Assembly (NCBI GenBank): GCA_019915135.1
Contig: JAHLMK010000012.1
Span: 1,240,001-1,304,000, forward strand
Reading direction: 5' to 3'
Length of the DNA stretch: 64,000 nt
Origin: Strobilurus pachycystidiatus
Taxonomy: Eukaryota; Basidiomycota; Agaricomycetes; Agaricales; Physalacriaceae
The notes beneath the pieces were generated by a model that did not search any database, had not been told where the DNA came from, and was given only the letters and a program-made list of their open reading frames with translations. A program made the translations under genes and the position numbers. Below, in pieces: positions 1 to 10,965 of this stretch (position 1 is the first letter of the stretch; every line of letters starts with the position of its first letter).

Positions 1-296
1 GGAACTGAGGGAAGAAGTTACAATTCAAGCCTTTTGAAACTCGAATATTTGACTTTTGGTCTTGCGTGCTGAATTCTGAGTCCTAGGACCAGCCTAGGAC
101 CTAGGACCTAGGTGACCAGTCCTGATTCCCGTGGGGCCGTCGCCCCGACGCCCGACTGAGGACTCACGGCTTCCGGTCGAAGCCTGACTCCCGAGTTGGA
201 CGACGGAAAATGCTTGCGCTTTCTCATGTGACAGGCTCGCCTTCTCAATGCTCACTGACAATGCTCAGAGTCAATTAGTAGGAGGTAGAAAAACAT

Positions 297-378
297 AGGC
301 ACTACCAGGGGTCGAACCTGGGTTATGGGAAATCAAGTCGAATCAGAATCCCATGTGATGCCACTACACTATAGCGCC
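297..378 (-). tRNA. tRNA-Gln (anticodon CTG) with an 11-nt intron
   Basis: Read on the minus strand, a full cloverleaf forms. The acceptor GGCGCTA pairs with TAGTGCC with one G-U pair. The D-arm GTGTAGTGGCATCAC is typical of eukaryotic Gln/Glu tRNAs. The anticodon stem is TGGGA/TCCCA, and the T-arm is CCAGG-TTCGACC-CCTGG. The anticodon stem closes only if 11 nt (342-332) are removed one base 3' of the anticodon, the canonical nuclear tRNA intron position. The mature anticodon loop is then TTCTGAT with anticodon CTG. The discriminator base would be T, as in yeast tRNA-Gln. Internal A and B boxes are present, so no external promoter is needed. Confidence 0.93.
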
Positions 379-610
379 ACACCATATTTTGCTACCATTA
401 GACCCTGAAGTTTTTGAATAACACACTTTTAACAAAATTGGTTTTGAGCTGTCTGTTCTCAACATCGGTTGAACTACTGTTCCAATCACAAAGTCCGAGG
501 GTTCTACTTGGGCGTCTCAACCGAATTATCCTCGATTCCTCTTTCATCCAAACATCCGCTCAGAATGTATAGCTGAATTCCTGCGAACCAAGCACATAAA
601 CACAAGGCAC

Positions 611-1717
611 TTACCCCGAACAGAATGAGACACTTACAAGCTGCTCTGCCCAGCACGCACTCGTATCATACCCCTCCTCGAACGTCCCCGCAATCTTCTC
701 CGCGAATAATTCGATGTTCCCCGTAAGGTAGAGCCAGTAGCCATATATACCCGAGACGACTTGGTCAGGGCAGCGGAATGTTACGAGGTATTGCTCAGGC
801 GAGATCGTCAAGTCAGAGTTGACGTAGTTGAAGGCGACGATGCCGGTGGAGGGGTCGACCGTGTAGACGCGTGTTTCACCATAAAAGTCAGGCTCAACAC
901 CCGCAGGATAATTCGTTGGAGGGCTGCCAGCGGGTTCTGGGGATAGATATTCAATTAGTAATTGAAAGAGAGGGAGGCCAAGATCAGGAGCAAGAACAAC
1001 AAGTTAGAGGCTGGAAGGAGAAAGGAGGATGGCACGTACGATCTAGATGCGCATCGCAGGTGCTAATGTAGACATAGTTACCGCTTGTCGGGGAGATGTC
1101 GATGGGCTCGGTGTTGGACCAGAAAATGGAGTGTGCGTTGTTTGCGCAGATGTAGCCGATGATTGAGCCGCCTGTGCCTTGGTAGTCGGCCTGAGAAGGA
1201 AATTCAGTAACAGAGACTACCAGATAGGAAGAAGCAGAGGGCATACGGCGTACAATGCATGCGCGCTCTCGTCCTCCGTCACCGTGAACGCAAACCGGGT
1301 GTTGCTGACTGTTGTCTGCACCCTGCCGACTTGATTCAGGTAGCCGAGTGTTGTGCCAATGGTGTCGCGGCGGACATTGCCTGCGGCTATGATGTCGACG
1401 ATGTTCACGGTAATGGTGTTGGGCAAACTTCAGGAGATCCCGTGTCGTGATCAACACCTGCAGAGTAAGGGCTGGCAGTGGAAAACGAACCTTGGCGTGC
1501 TAGACGTCTGACTCTGCCTCGCGACGTTTGCGTTGAATAGACGGCGCGGGCGCAGGGGACTCAGGCCTGCAGAGTTTCAATTTGAGTTCCCAATCATTCG
1601 CAGTTGAGCGAACGTTGATGTACCTTCAGCCAAGCGCTTTGCATTAGGAGGAATTTGTGAGGAAAGAGTGACTGGGGTCAGGGATAGGGCAAGTGCAAGA
1701 AGGGTATAGAGCTTCAT
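611..1717 (-). CDS. Secreted protein of unknown function
   Basis: Five exons (1624-1717, 1491-1566, 1247-1427, 1040-1190, 611-936) join in phase to give 275 residues. The protein begins MKLYTLLALALSLTPVTLSS, a clear cleavable signal peptide, so it should enter the secretory pathway. A Pro/Arg/Ser-rich stretch follows. The mature part has regular beta-rich segments (NTITVNIVDI, NTRFAFTV, GNYVYISTCD, TRVYTVDPSTG) and several cysteines (in ICANN, STCDAH, FRCPD, SACWAE) that could form disulfides. I do not recognise the family. The tail QLVSVSFCSG reads through a GTAAGT-like sequence, so a further short 3' exon is possible and the C-terminus is uncertain. The start is fixed by the signal peptide. 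It may be an effector-like or cell-wall protein, but that is inference. Confidence 0.75.
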
Positions 1718-2397
1718 CGTTGGACGGTGAGCGGTAGGGAGGTGCAAGGACAAGAAAATGTAGCCGAGCTGAAGTTTTTTAGCATGGACCTGAAGGGACG
1801 TCCCGAGGGGTCTGCCACTGTCAGTGTCATACTATTACTTATCCAAGGGCAGATAGGGTCTTAGGGAGAGACGCAGTGAGCCGGAGAGCTCAGTGCAAGT
1901 TTGCTGATCTGCATAGAGCTATGATAGCAGAAGGCGGATGTTAGGAGCTCACGAGAAAAGTTGAACAAGTAGAAAGGACACGAATCAGGCTGGAAGTATA
2001 AATGTTAGGGCTAAGATAGGGCCAGGATCCGGATTACTTAAGGAAAGCGCGGCCCGTACGCTTAAGCTGCCATGTCCAGTCCGTGATCCGACCGGAATCA
2101 TCCGTGAAAGACCGAGTGTGAAGTTTGAACCAGGTGTGGACTGTTGTGTATCTGGTTGAAATGAATGAGGTGGGACGAAGTTCCGTCCGTGGGAAAATTG
2201 CTGGACGCGACGGACGTCTCTCGACTCCAGAGTGAAATCCCTCTATTTCGTTGGTACCAATTCAAGTACAGCATCAGACAGCATCTTGAAGTTGAAAGGC
2301 TGACATGGCGATGCACCAGCTGCGCTCCAGAATCATGAGTTTCTCAATTACATGCTACATAAGTACAGCACCGGTACCACTGGTGTGATGCTCTGTC
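1718..2397. other. Intergenic: 5' region of the secreted-protein gene and 3' flank of the ubiquitin-fold gene
   Basis: I see no gene here. The two flanking minus-strand genes run in the same direction, so this interval holds the promoter of the secreted-protein gene and the terminator of its upstream neighbour. Short open frames do not resemble any family. Confidence 0.6.
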
Positions 2398-4358
2398 TCA
2401 AACGACTTCCATCCCGCCCCACTCCAAAACCCTAAACAGACTCTCATCATCCTGTCGCTCGCGACTGTCAACGCCTACAACATCTCTCCAGAACTGAACA
2501 TCCTTGAGGGCTCGTTTCTGAGCGCCTTCCCAGAGGCTCAATTCTTCCGGCGCTACCTTTCGGAAAACCATGAACACTCGAGTGACAACATCAGGAGCGG
2601 GTGTGATGTCCATGGGTGCCGCTTGACTGTACGAGTCCTGAGGTATGAAGCGAAGCGCGACATATTCGTGTTTAAGGAGATCGGGGAGCCAGTACCTACA
2701 TAGATATTGATATGAAGCATCCGAAACATCGAGCGTGAACGTGGACCAACGTTATGAAGGATGTCCTCGCTTCTGTATTCAGCCCGAGAGTCTTCAAGAC
2801 GGCGTCGAGATAAGGCGTGATGCCAGAGACAGCGAGAACAACAGAGTCAGCGTCGTTGAACGAAGTCTCCATGGGTCGAAATATCGGCACATCGAGTGTC
2901 GGCGAAGGTGGAGGTGTTAATTCCATGGGAGCTGAAGGGTTCGTTCTGTATGAAAATGTCAGTACATCACCGACCTAAGATATAAGCGTACTCACAAGGC
3001 CTCCCAGAAAAGGTAGCTGACATCGAGGCCGGTATTGGTCTCCGTCATAGTCCCATCTTTATGGGTTATGACGTTCCAAGCTACCTCTTCATGGAGGAGA
3101 CCATCGAGACGTTTGGTTGGGACCACCGGGTACACAACGTCAAAACTCCAATCGCGAAGAAGGGACAACCTGACTGTGGCGGCAATTTCGCTGGGACTGC
3201 GCAGGTAAATGACGGGCTTTCCGCCTCTCAAGCGTAGAACTAAATAGAGTTTGTTGCCGCCGTACTCATCGTCAGGATTTACTCCATAGTCCGCAAGCGT
3301 ACGGTCAAGCTCGAACTGTTTTCCCTGGAATATTAGCCTTTGCTGGTTGACAGGTATGCCTTCAAAAGCGGTTATGAGATCCATCACCGTCCGGATGGGC
3401 ACCAAGTTCAGCGGCGTGGGAATTTCAAGGTGCAGTATCTTGCCCGTAAGTGTCCTGGCGAACACTATCTTCATCCCCATGAGGGACTCGTCGACTGTCG
3501 AGTCGGTCAGCATGGAGAGCAGTGCTAGAGCTAGTGTAAAGCATTTACCGTGACGCTCTGTGAGTACGAGAGTAGTTTGAGGTTTGATCTGCAGGGACTG
3601 GAAATTGTCTGCGTTCTCCAACTCGGCCCCATCAAGAAACAAACGCTGACGAGCGTAAGCTATTCTCTGGTTATTCCAGATCAGTATCTTGACGAATCCT
3701 ATGGAGGCTTCGTAGTGTACTGTCAAAGGTATTACACTCTGGCTTGACAGGATCCTGACGAAGAATGGGATCGGTGGCGGGGGGTCGGGGGCGGCACATT
3801 GACGTGCGAGGACTGCTAGTTGGGCTAGACTGACCTGAGAAGCATGAGCAAACTTCTTGAAAGACACTCACGGTTAACAGGCGGACCTGTGGTAGGTTTG
3901 TGGCCGATCAAACCCTTCTGTGGCGGTGGCTGCAAAGCCTTGCTTTTGTAGCTAGCGAACAAAGCCTCTTGAGCTTGCATAAATGCAGTGGTGCTGCTTC
4001 TGTTCGCCGCCTGAGGCTCTCGAGTAATGACTAGCTCGTCGATGTCATGAATAGCGTGATGCCAGTCAATTCTCTCGATCGTCTCTAGCCTCCCATTGAA
4101 CAGTGTCGTCTGGAAATCGAACGGATGGTTGGAGAGGCCGCTAATGTTTTCGCGCACATGCCAAACGGCGTGCTATAGAATTTGTTGAGCGTGCGTAGCG
4201 CAGAACTTTATATATATGCGTACTTGATGAGATTTAGCAACTTGGTCTCTGTCACAGACATAGGCTCGATTGCGGTAACGGATAGTGACCCGCCCGTCGC
4301 TTTCCTGAGGATGGGACCGGATAGTGACCCGCCCTTCGCTTTCCTGAGGATGGGACAT
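2398..4358 (-). CDS. Tandem ubiquitin-fold protein with conserved C-terminal domain
   Basis: Six exons (4224-4358, 3872-4172, 3549-3824, 2996-3494, 2751-2945, 2398-2695) sum to 567 codons plus stop. Residues 1-45 carry a 13-residue duplication. Residues about 164-236 form a degenerate ubiquitin-like fold (FFVRILSSQ...LVLTERH) without a C-terminal diglycine. Residues about 244-328 are strongly ubiquitin-like: [35 protein letters not shown] and the exact tail LVLRLRGG. The equivalents of K11, I44 and K48 are kept, while the K27/K29/K33 segment is replaced ([10 protein letters not shown]). Directly after RLRGG comes [11 protein letters not shown] and a 240-residue domain ending in [20 protein letters not shown] and [11 protein letters not shown]. 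That domain recurs in mushroom proteins, as far as I recall, without an assigned function. Whether the RGG-K bond is cleaved by deubiquitinases is unknown. Intron 3 (54 nt) is in frame and lies between the two folds. Confidence 0.85.
4279..4356 (-). repeat. Two-copy 39-bp direct repeat inside exon 1
   Basis: Two adjacent copies of a 39-bp unit differ by a single visible base. They encode [13 protein letters not shown] followed by [13 protein letters not shown], keeping frame. The start codon lies just upstream at 4356-4358. The near-identity suggests a recent slippage or unequal-exchange duplication at the N-terminus of the ubiquitin-fold gene. Confidence 0.9.
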
Positions 4359-5097
4359 AGCTGGATAAGTAAGATAATATGGAGTGGCAAGCTGAAATGT
4401 ATATATGAGCAAACCTGGAGGCCCATAGCGCCCTTATATATGTAGGTAGTCAACAACCATCAAGTTGTCTTTTGTTCCACCGTGAAGGCCGATCAAGTGC
4501 TAGAATTACTGTACTCAGGGAGGCATTGAAGTACACAATAGACTGTGGGCCTTATTGTCTATGCTGATACATCGTGAGAAGAGTCTTTCATTTTAGTAGG
4601 ACTTGCACGAACCAAAGTGGCTCTCGATGACCTTGCATGCGACTCGTGAGGGATTCGGCGGTACAGGTTGTCGCTCAGACTCGTCACTTCAATGAACGGT
4701 CAAGTTTGAGGCCAAGAAGTTGAGACTAAGATGTCTGCCACGACAAGAAAGAAGACGTATAACATCTAGATAAATGTCACCCAAAGTCACGACAATAGGA
4801 AAAGGAGCACACACTTGCGTAATGTCAAAGTCAAGCCCCTGAAGAGTGGCGAATATCTATGACGGTGTCTTGATTTTGGCGACGCGTCTGCGGCAGCACG
4901 GGCAGCGTCAGCGTGGCGCAACAAACACGATGCGGCTCTCGACGGAATTATGAATGCATGGTGAAGTAATAGTACAGATGCTACAATTGGTACGTATACC
5001 TAGGAGGATATGAGATAGAAGGCAATATGGAGGCTTGTGCGGGATGCGAAGTACGATAACGATAAACAGAGGGCGTCAATGTCCAAGATGATTCCCT
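4359..5097. other. Intergenic, no gene seen
   Basis: This lies between the start of the ubiquitin-fold gene and the stop of ISU1, both on the minus strand. It should hold the promoter of the former and the 3' end of the latter. No convincing open frame, RNA gene or repeat was seen. Confidence 0.55.
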
Positions 5098-5825
5098 TTA
5101 GGCCTGGCCAGGGTGGGCGGTGGCGACAGTCTCGCCGGTAACGACGCTCTGGCTGACATCAATGAAACCCTTTTGCTTGGGGTTAGGGAGGGCGCTGCGC
5201 TTGGACCGGTAGTCCCGGATGGCAGAGCGAATTGCGTCCTCAGCCAACACTGCAAGCGGTCAGAACAGTGGCCATCTCAGACGAACGAACGGGGACGAAC
5301 TGGAGCAGTGGAGTTTGACGGGTGGTAGGCACAACTCCTTGGCGATTTCTGTGTTTTTAATTTTGCCCGCCTCTTCGAGGGACAAGCCCTTGACGCGCTC
5401 GGTCATGTACGAGCTAGAGGCAATGGCGCTGCCACAGCCAAAGGTCTTGAACTTTACGTCGGAAATTATGCCATTTTCATCGACGCGGATTTGGAGTTTC
5501 ATCACGTCACCGCACCTAGGGGGTGAAAAGACTGGTGAGCAGCGCGCTCGGGTGGCACGCCGGAGTGAAAACAACTCACGCAGGAGCACCGACGAGTCCA
5601 GTACCAACATCTACGTCGTTCTTTGGAAGAGAGCCCACCTGGTAGAAATTTATCAGATAAGCCGGTCCAGACTTGCAGTCGAGGCCAACATACGTTTCTG
5701 GGCTTCTCATAATGCGAGATCACTTTCTCGTGGTATCCGCGAGCAAGCGCCGGTCGTAAATTGGCGCGGGTGGCGGTGGGACGAGCAGCAGAGAGGACAG
5801 TGCGGGCAATCGTTGAGCGAAACAT
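5098..5825 (-). CDS. ISU1: Mitochondrial iron-sulfur cluster scaffold protein (IscU/ISU family)
   Basis: Four exons (5694-5825, 5580-5638, 5301-5515, 5098-5249) give 185 residues. An Arg/Ala-rich presequence ([20 protein letters not shown]) targets mitochondria, followed by [18 protein letters not shown], the usual start of mature ISU. The three cluster-ligand cysteines are in [28 protein letters not shown] and KLHCSMLAEDAI. The Hsp70-binding LPPVK motif is present. The protein assembles 2Fe-2S clusters with Nfs1, frataxin and ferredoxin and passes them on through Hsp70/Hsp20 chaperones and glutaredoxin. The C-terminal tail after DYRSKR is longer than in bacterial IscU. The gene is divergent from TAF9 with only 152 bp between the start codons. 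Confidence 0.97.
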
Positions 5826-5977
5826 TGTGGTGGGAAGGCAAGCCGGGCAGGCACTCTGAGCCGAAATCCGTCGTCGGAGTCTGAAACGCTATCTGATATC
5901 GGCCGAAACGTAAGCGGTATCGGTCAACCGCTGTTCTCCGTTCCGGCTCGGTCGGACCCTTTGCCGTTTCCCCCTCC
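5826..5977. promoter_or_regulatory. Shared ISU1/TAF9 divergent promoter region
   Basis: Only 152 bp separate the two start codons, so both 5' untranslated regions and core promoters must fit here. The stretch is GC-rich with CGG/CCG steps, and I see no clear TATA box. Confidence 0.6.
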
Positions 5978-6818
5978 ATGTCTCGTCAGGTCGATAATCT
6001 ACCACCAACCGCCCGGGCTATTGCCCTTCTTCTCTCGTCGACTCCCGCCGTCCAGGATGCGCAGCCCGGCGTTCTGCACCAGCTGCTCGAGTTCAGCAAC
6101 AGATACACCCAGCAGGTCTTGACTGACGCCCGCGTCTACGCCGAACATGCTGGCCGCCAGGAGAAAGTAGAGTATGACGATGTTGTGCTCGCCGTACAGG
6201 CCCGTGTAGGATGGGAGTTTGGAGGACGCGTCCCGAAAGAGGTACACGCATCCTTGTGTGGTTTGATTCATGGACTGGCTGACGCGTAATACTCTACAGT
6301 ACATTCTCTCACTCGCGTCACAAACAAACGCGGTGCCTCTACCTGCTGTGCCCGAGGTCTTTGGCGTCCGGCTACCGCAACAGTCAGACTGTTTGACGTC
6401 CATCGACTTTGATCTCATTCCCAACAAACCGCCGCCGGGCGTTCCTATGTACGACGAAGAAGTGGAGGAGATTGAAGAATCCGAGTCGGAAGACGACGAG
6501 GATATGGAGCCCGCACCCATACCCGCTGCCGCAGGTGGCTACAACGACAGAAGTATGTCATCTGCCGCCATGTCGCAGGAACCCATGCGCGAAGTGGAGG
6601 AGGCACCCTTCCCCATCAGTGCCATCCAGACAGATGTTGTCTCGCACCCTCCTCCTCCTCCAGCCGTGGCAGAAGAGGGCAGTGACCACGAGGATCTATT
6701 TGCTGGAGGTGATGATGACGACGGAAGCGATGCCATGGAGGAAATACAAACCTCCCTGACGGAAGGTGCTACGAACGGCGTGAAGAGAAAGCTAGTAGAG
6801 GAGGATGATTACGATTGA
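5978..6818 (+). CDS. TAF9: Transcription initiation factor TFIID/SAGA subunit TAF9
   Basis: Two exons (5978-6241, 6300-6818; 58-nt intron) encode 260 residues. Residues about 8-90 form the TAF9 histone fold: LPPTARAIALLLSS, VLHQLLEFSNRYTQQVL, DARVYAEHAG and VEYDDVVLAVQARV. The exon junction gives KEYILSLASQTNAVPLP, continuing the conserved TAF9 region after the fold, with IPNKPPPGVP following. TAF9 pairs with TAF6 in the TFIID and SAGA cores. The C-terminal third is acidic and low-complexity (EEVEEIEESESEDDEDME, GGDDDDGSD) and ends in a basic-acidic tail (KRKLVEEDDYD), as is common in fungi. Confidence 0.94.
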
Positions 6819-7279
6819 ATTGTACGGTTCTCAAAATTTGCTCTTGCTCGTGGTTTTGTGTATCACTGTATCTATATTCTGGTCAACAGTGCAAATTTGC
6901 TTCTCATCTAACGTTTTCGACGTGCCCAGAAGTAAGATGGGATCGCTTGCAGTTCAAAAATGTCGGAAAGAATGGAAGTAACATAGCCAAAGGAGTCCCC
7001 AATAACACGTTCCTCCTGCACAACATCGACTTACACGTAGAGACAGTAATCGTCGACCCTAAAACCTTGGCTGCCAGGTGAATGTCAGTTTGGGTCAGCT
7101 TCATCTCACAGGGTATATCCAGAACCTCTTCTTTGAATTGTCCTTGAAGGAGCGCAAGCGGCCGAGATACTGTACCGCGGAAATGACTGGCCATAAATCT
7201 GCACTATTATCGAGAAAGTCACTTGCATACCGCACTGTAATTAGAAAGGACTGTACATAAACCTCAACCCTGGCCGCTC
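6819..7279. other. Convergent 3' intergenic region (TAF9/PRP31)
   Basis: The two flanking genes converge here, so the 461 bp should hold two transcription terminators. A 96-codon minus-strand frame (6904-7194) with an ATG does not resemble any family and is treated as chance. Confidence 0.6.
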
Positions 7280-9311
7280 CTACTTCTTATTGGGCACGAA
7301 GGAGAAACTGCCCGCAGCGAACCACCTCTCGTTCGCCTCCTTCACGCGTTGTGCAGCGGCAGCGCGATTGGTCAGCTCAAAGCCTACCATATGGTCAGAC
7401 GAGAAAAGATACGCCCGTAGAGATAACGAACCTTGCGCTGGTGTGACGCTTAACGAAGTAGCGGTACCAGAGGACGACGCAGCAGCGGACCGTGTCAACG
7501 CCGCCGTCCGTAGCTTGTTCGCCTTCGACATTCGTGCTAGCCCACAGTCAGACTTGACGCGTCAGTATACGACAGTGAACGACAGACCTTTACTATTCGC
7601 TTCTCCCAGACCCGCGCGCACTTTCCCAGTGCCAATCATACCCAGGCCCTTAGTCTGGTCGAATGCTCCTACCTCTTGCTCCGCCTCGCCAAACGACATA
7701 CGGTTCTGTAGCTTGCGAAGTTCAGTCTGAGCGTAGGCCTCTTTCGCTTTGCGAGCGCTGACGGAGGATCAACATGAGGGTATTATATTGCGCAGATCGA
7801 GGACATACCGTTTCCCACCGCGCCTCTTCTTCGGGCCATCTCCGGGGATTGGAAGGGCTTTCGTGACTTTGGACGGAGGTGGTGCAGCAAGACGGTCGAT
7901 ATGTTTCTCGATTTTGTCCCGTAATCCATCGCCATATGAACCTGAACGTCTGTCAATAGGCAATTAAGTTGTGAAGGAGACGGCTCGCCATCTCGAAGCT
8001 TGCGCTCGAGGTCCATACGCGCGGCCAGTACAGCCTTCGCGCCAATTGTCCGCTGAATCTTGAGCTGGTATTCTGGAGGCGTCGTAGTTACCAATTCAGA
8101 TTGGAAGATGAAACCAGTGTGCCGCTTCTGCGTAGCGGTAGAGAAACCTGCTGTGATCTTCTTTTGCGCACCAAGAAGCTAAGAGATCTTTCAGTAAAGC
8201 TGATCTAGAGAGCTGAAGAAATGGCGTACATGAACATTGCAAGCGGGCATCTTTGCCAACGCACTCAGACCTCCAGCAACACCGAGTAGTTTTGCAGCTG
8301 TAGTGGTACCAACAATGGCTGAAAGATTGGGTGCTAGGACGTTCATTCTGGAACTGACGTACATGAATATCTGTGCGTTGGGTCAATACGGCTACTTGGT
8401 CGAGGTGAAAGAAAGAACGCGCCTTTTTGCGAGCATCCTCGAGACGGTCAGCAAGATCGCATGCACGTTGCACAGCAGACCACTCTGCGTCGGACAGCTG
8501 TTTGCCGGACGATGTTGTGGCTGTTACCACCACACTCATGATGATTGCGGCTGGAAGGACACCAGCGAGGTCGACTTTGGTCAAATCCTGACGTACAGGT
8601 TAGTCTTTGGGCACGATGAAAAAGAATGTAGGACGCGCCTCGCTATTTGCCAATGCTCTGACTGAACGGATATACATGACTGGATCGGCAACGAGCTGCT
8701 CCAGTTCCGGGAACCGAATGGCATAATGGTCACGAATGAACTGAAATTAAATGAGTAAACTCAACTCATGAAAGAACAACGTGAACGCACTTTGTGAACA
8801 AGCATTATTTCGTTGTCAATATCAACAGACAAGTTGTTGGCCTGGACAATGACATTGTATTCCGGATTCAAATGCGCCGGGAGAGCCATGGCTTCAGCTG
8901 TGCTAGGGTTGGCCTGATATTTCTCGATTTCCTGCGCTGAGAATGAGGATGGTGCGGCAGGTGACAGATCGTTGCCCGCACCTTGAGCAGGTCATTCATT
9001 CGCTTGCTGCCATCAAGCTTGGCAATCTTGGTAACATCCTCAACACTGCCCAGTTCCATCGCCTGCACGTCCTCGACATCAAGCTCCTCCGCCGGTTTCA
9101 CGCCTCCAGGCAGGATTAACCCGCCTTCCTGCTCCGGCTCCTCGCCTTCGCCGCCTTCTTCTGGCTCTGACATATCCGCATCTTCGTCGGCCTTGCGCTT
9201 CAACAGATTCCCCGGCGGGGGCATTTCCTGATCCTCCTGTTGTTCCTCGTCATCTCCGGCGTCGTCGAGGTCGTCGAGATCGGCTAGTAGGTCGTCGGCA
9301 ATATCAGCCAT
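7280..9311 (-). CDS. PRP31: U4/U6 snRNP splicing factor Prp31
   Basis: This multi-exon gene begins [21 protein letters not shown], an acidic N-terminus. The conserved Prp31 body follows: [55 protein letters not shown] and [14 protein letters not shown]. The Nop domain reads [20 protein letters not shown], then [20 protein letters not shown] and FIFQSELV. The C-terminus carries the [18 protein letters not shown] nuclear signal and ends FSFVPNKK. Prp31 bridges U4 snRNA and the 15.5K protein and holds the U4/U6.U5 tri-snRNP together. The exon ending LLK joins to EIEKYQANP through a GTGCGG donor. The gene is divergent from the F-box gene with 215 bp between starts. Confidence 0.95.
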
Positions 9312-9526
9312 GAGAGTCTAAATCAAAGCTGGCGCGTGGGAAGCCGATCATAACTTGCCCTTGTCCATCATAGACCGCTCGTCGCCGCCCAAAGCTGTGC
9401 TCGTTGTCCGTCGCGACGGCGGCGCTGGAGGCCCATCGTCATTGAGGGGGGCAAGTTGACAGCTTCCCTAGGACGTTCGGCTATGCTCATTCTGCCCACA
9501 GTCGCCTATAATTCCCCATCCTCGTA
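9312..9526. promoter_or_regulatory. Shared PRP31/F-box divergent promoter region
   Basis: A 215-bp space holds both promoters. It contains a GC-rich stretch around 9375-9430 (CGTCGCCG-type steps) and no obvious TATA box. Confidence 0.5.
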
Positions 9527-10965
9527 ATGACTAATGGTGCCAGTCTCCCTTGGGAACTTGGGCAGATCGTGTTCAGTTACCTCTCTTTGCCCGCCCTTCA
9601 GAATGCGGCGCTCGCGTCCACGACTTTTCGCGATGAGGCGCAAAAGTACATGTACCAATCGTTGACTCTCACGGCGAACTTTACGCGCGAGAGAGTCCTC
9701 CACTTTCTCCAACACAAGGAACGTCCAGACATCGACGACTCCCAGCAGCGTCTGGCCTTTTTCTCGTCAGATCCCATCTCGGAATATGTCCGCTCTTGTA
9801 CCGTTCACATCTTGACGAGAGACCCAGACTTCGATCCGATCCTCGACGCTCTCTGCTTCCAGTTGGCTAACTTTCCGAGACTGAGAGACGTCTCATTTGA
9901 CGCTGTCACCATCACCGAACGGCGCGCTGAGTATCTCGCGCGTTGTAGCCCCCTTTATTCCCTGTCTCTCAGATCATGCATATTGGATTTAGGACACAAT
10001 CTGCGGCACAAAATCTCTACCCAGTCATTATCTATTGAGCGCTACGACGACTCAGACATGACTACTTCGCAGTGGATGTCCCTTATCGATTTCCGGAATC
10101 TCGTGCATCTCCGCCTCGGCACCAAAAGTTCCGCGATGGATGCATTGGAGGAAATGACCTCCTTGGACGAAATGTCCCTGAAGTCTCTGTCCATCAATGG
10201 TACAGAATCTATAATGAGATCCGAACTCTTATCCTTAGCTCTTTCCAAGTGTCCCCAGCTGTTCAGATTGAGGGTAATAACACCTACACGTGGAGTATCA
10301 CTGCTCCCCATCCCCGAATGTGTACCATTGTCTGCCTTTGATGGACCCCAGGACATGCTCAAGTCGGTCCTGGAAACCCAGAGAAACCTTCGCCGCGTTC
10401 GTCTCAACGGCATGCGATGGGGAGAGACATGCGACACCCTCGATATACGGCTCCAGCTCCCAATACTCCAATCGTCAGCTCCCAAATTGGAAGCTCTGCA
10501 GCTACGCGCTTTCCCCACCATGGCACTCTGCGGCGACATCACCGCCCTATTTCCCAAACTGCGGGCGCTGGCGTTTGAGTTACCCCTCCAAACGCAGAAG
10601 GAGGAGCCCATGTTCGCACTCACACGCGAAGTAAGGCTCCGATACACGTTGTTTTCCTGACCGACGCTAACCTTCCTGTACAGCCGTTCCTCGAGGCCCT
10701 TCTCAATCTGACGTTACCGTTAGACTTGCAGCACTTGGTCATCCTCTCCATGATCGCGTCCAACCCAATCGAAGGACGAGAGATAATTCATACTCTGACC
10801 ACGAAGTACCCCAGCTTGAAACACGTCTACCTGCATTTTCCAAATGACTACTGGATGACTTGGATTGAGTACCCGTCCTGTGCGGATGCTCATGAAGTCA
10901 AACAAGGGTTTCAGAGAGGCTATCTTACTGCCGGCTATCTACATGTCCGCTATGATTGGTTCTAA
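9527..10965 (+). CDS. F-box-like protein
   Basis: Two exons (9527-10630, 10684-10965; 53-nt intron) encode 461 residues. Residues about 7-50 form an F-box: LPWELGQIVFSYLSLPALQN and AALASTTFRDEAQKYMYQSL, the Leu-Pro-x-E-hydrophobic start followed by a hydrophobic helix pair. The rest is a Leu-rich, LRR-like array (LVHLRLGTKS, LSLALSKCPQLFRLRV, LRRVRLNGMRW, PKLEALQLRAF, YPSLKHVYLHF). This is the usual mushroom F-box layout, where the F-box binds Skp1 in an SCF ubiquitin ligase and the array selects the substrate. The substrate cannot be inferred. F-box/LRR proteins are greatly expanded in Agaricomycetes and change quickly, so orthology was not attempted. Confidence 0.87.

Noticed and set aside
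6904..7194. 96-codon minus-strand frame with ATG downstream of TAF9
   Set aside because: It lies where two genes converge, has no domain, and its length is expected by chance in 64 kb.
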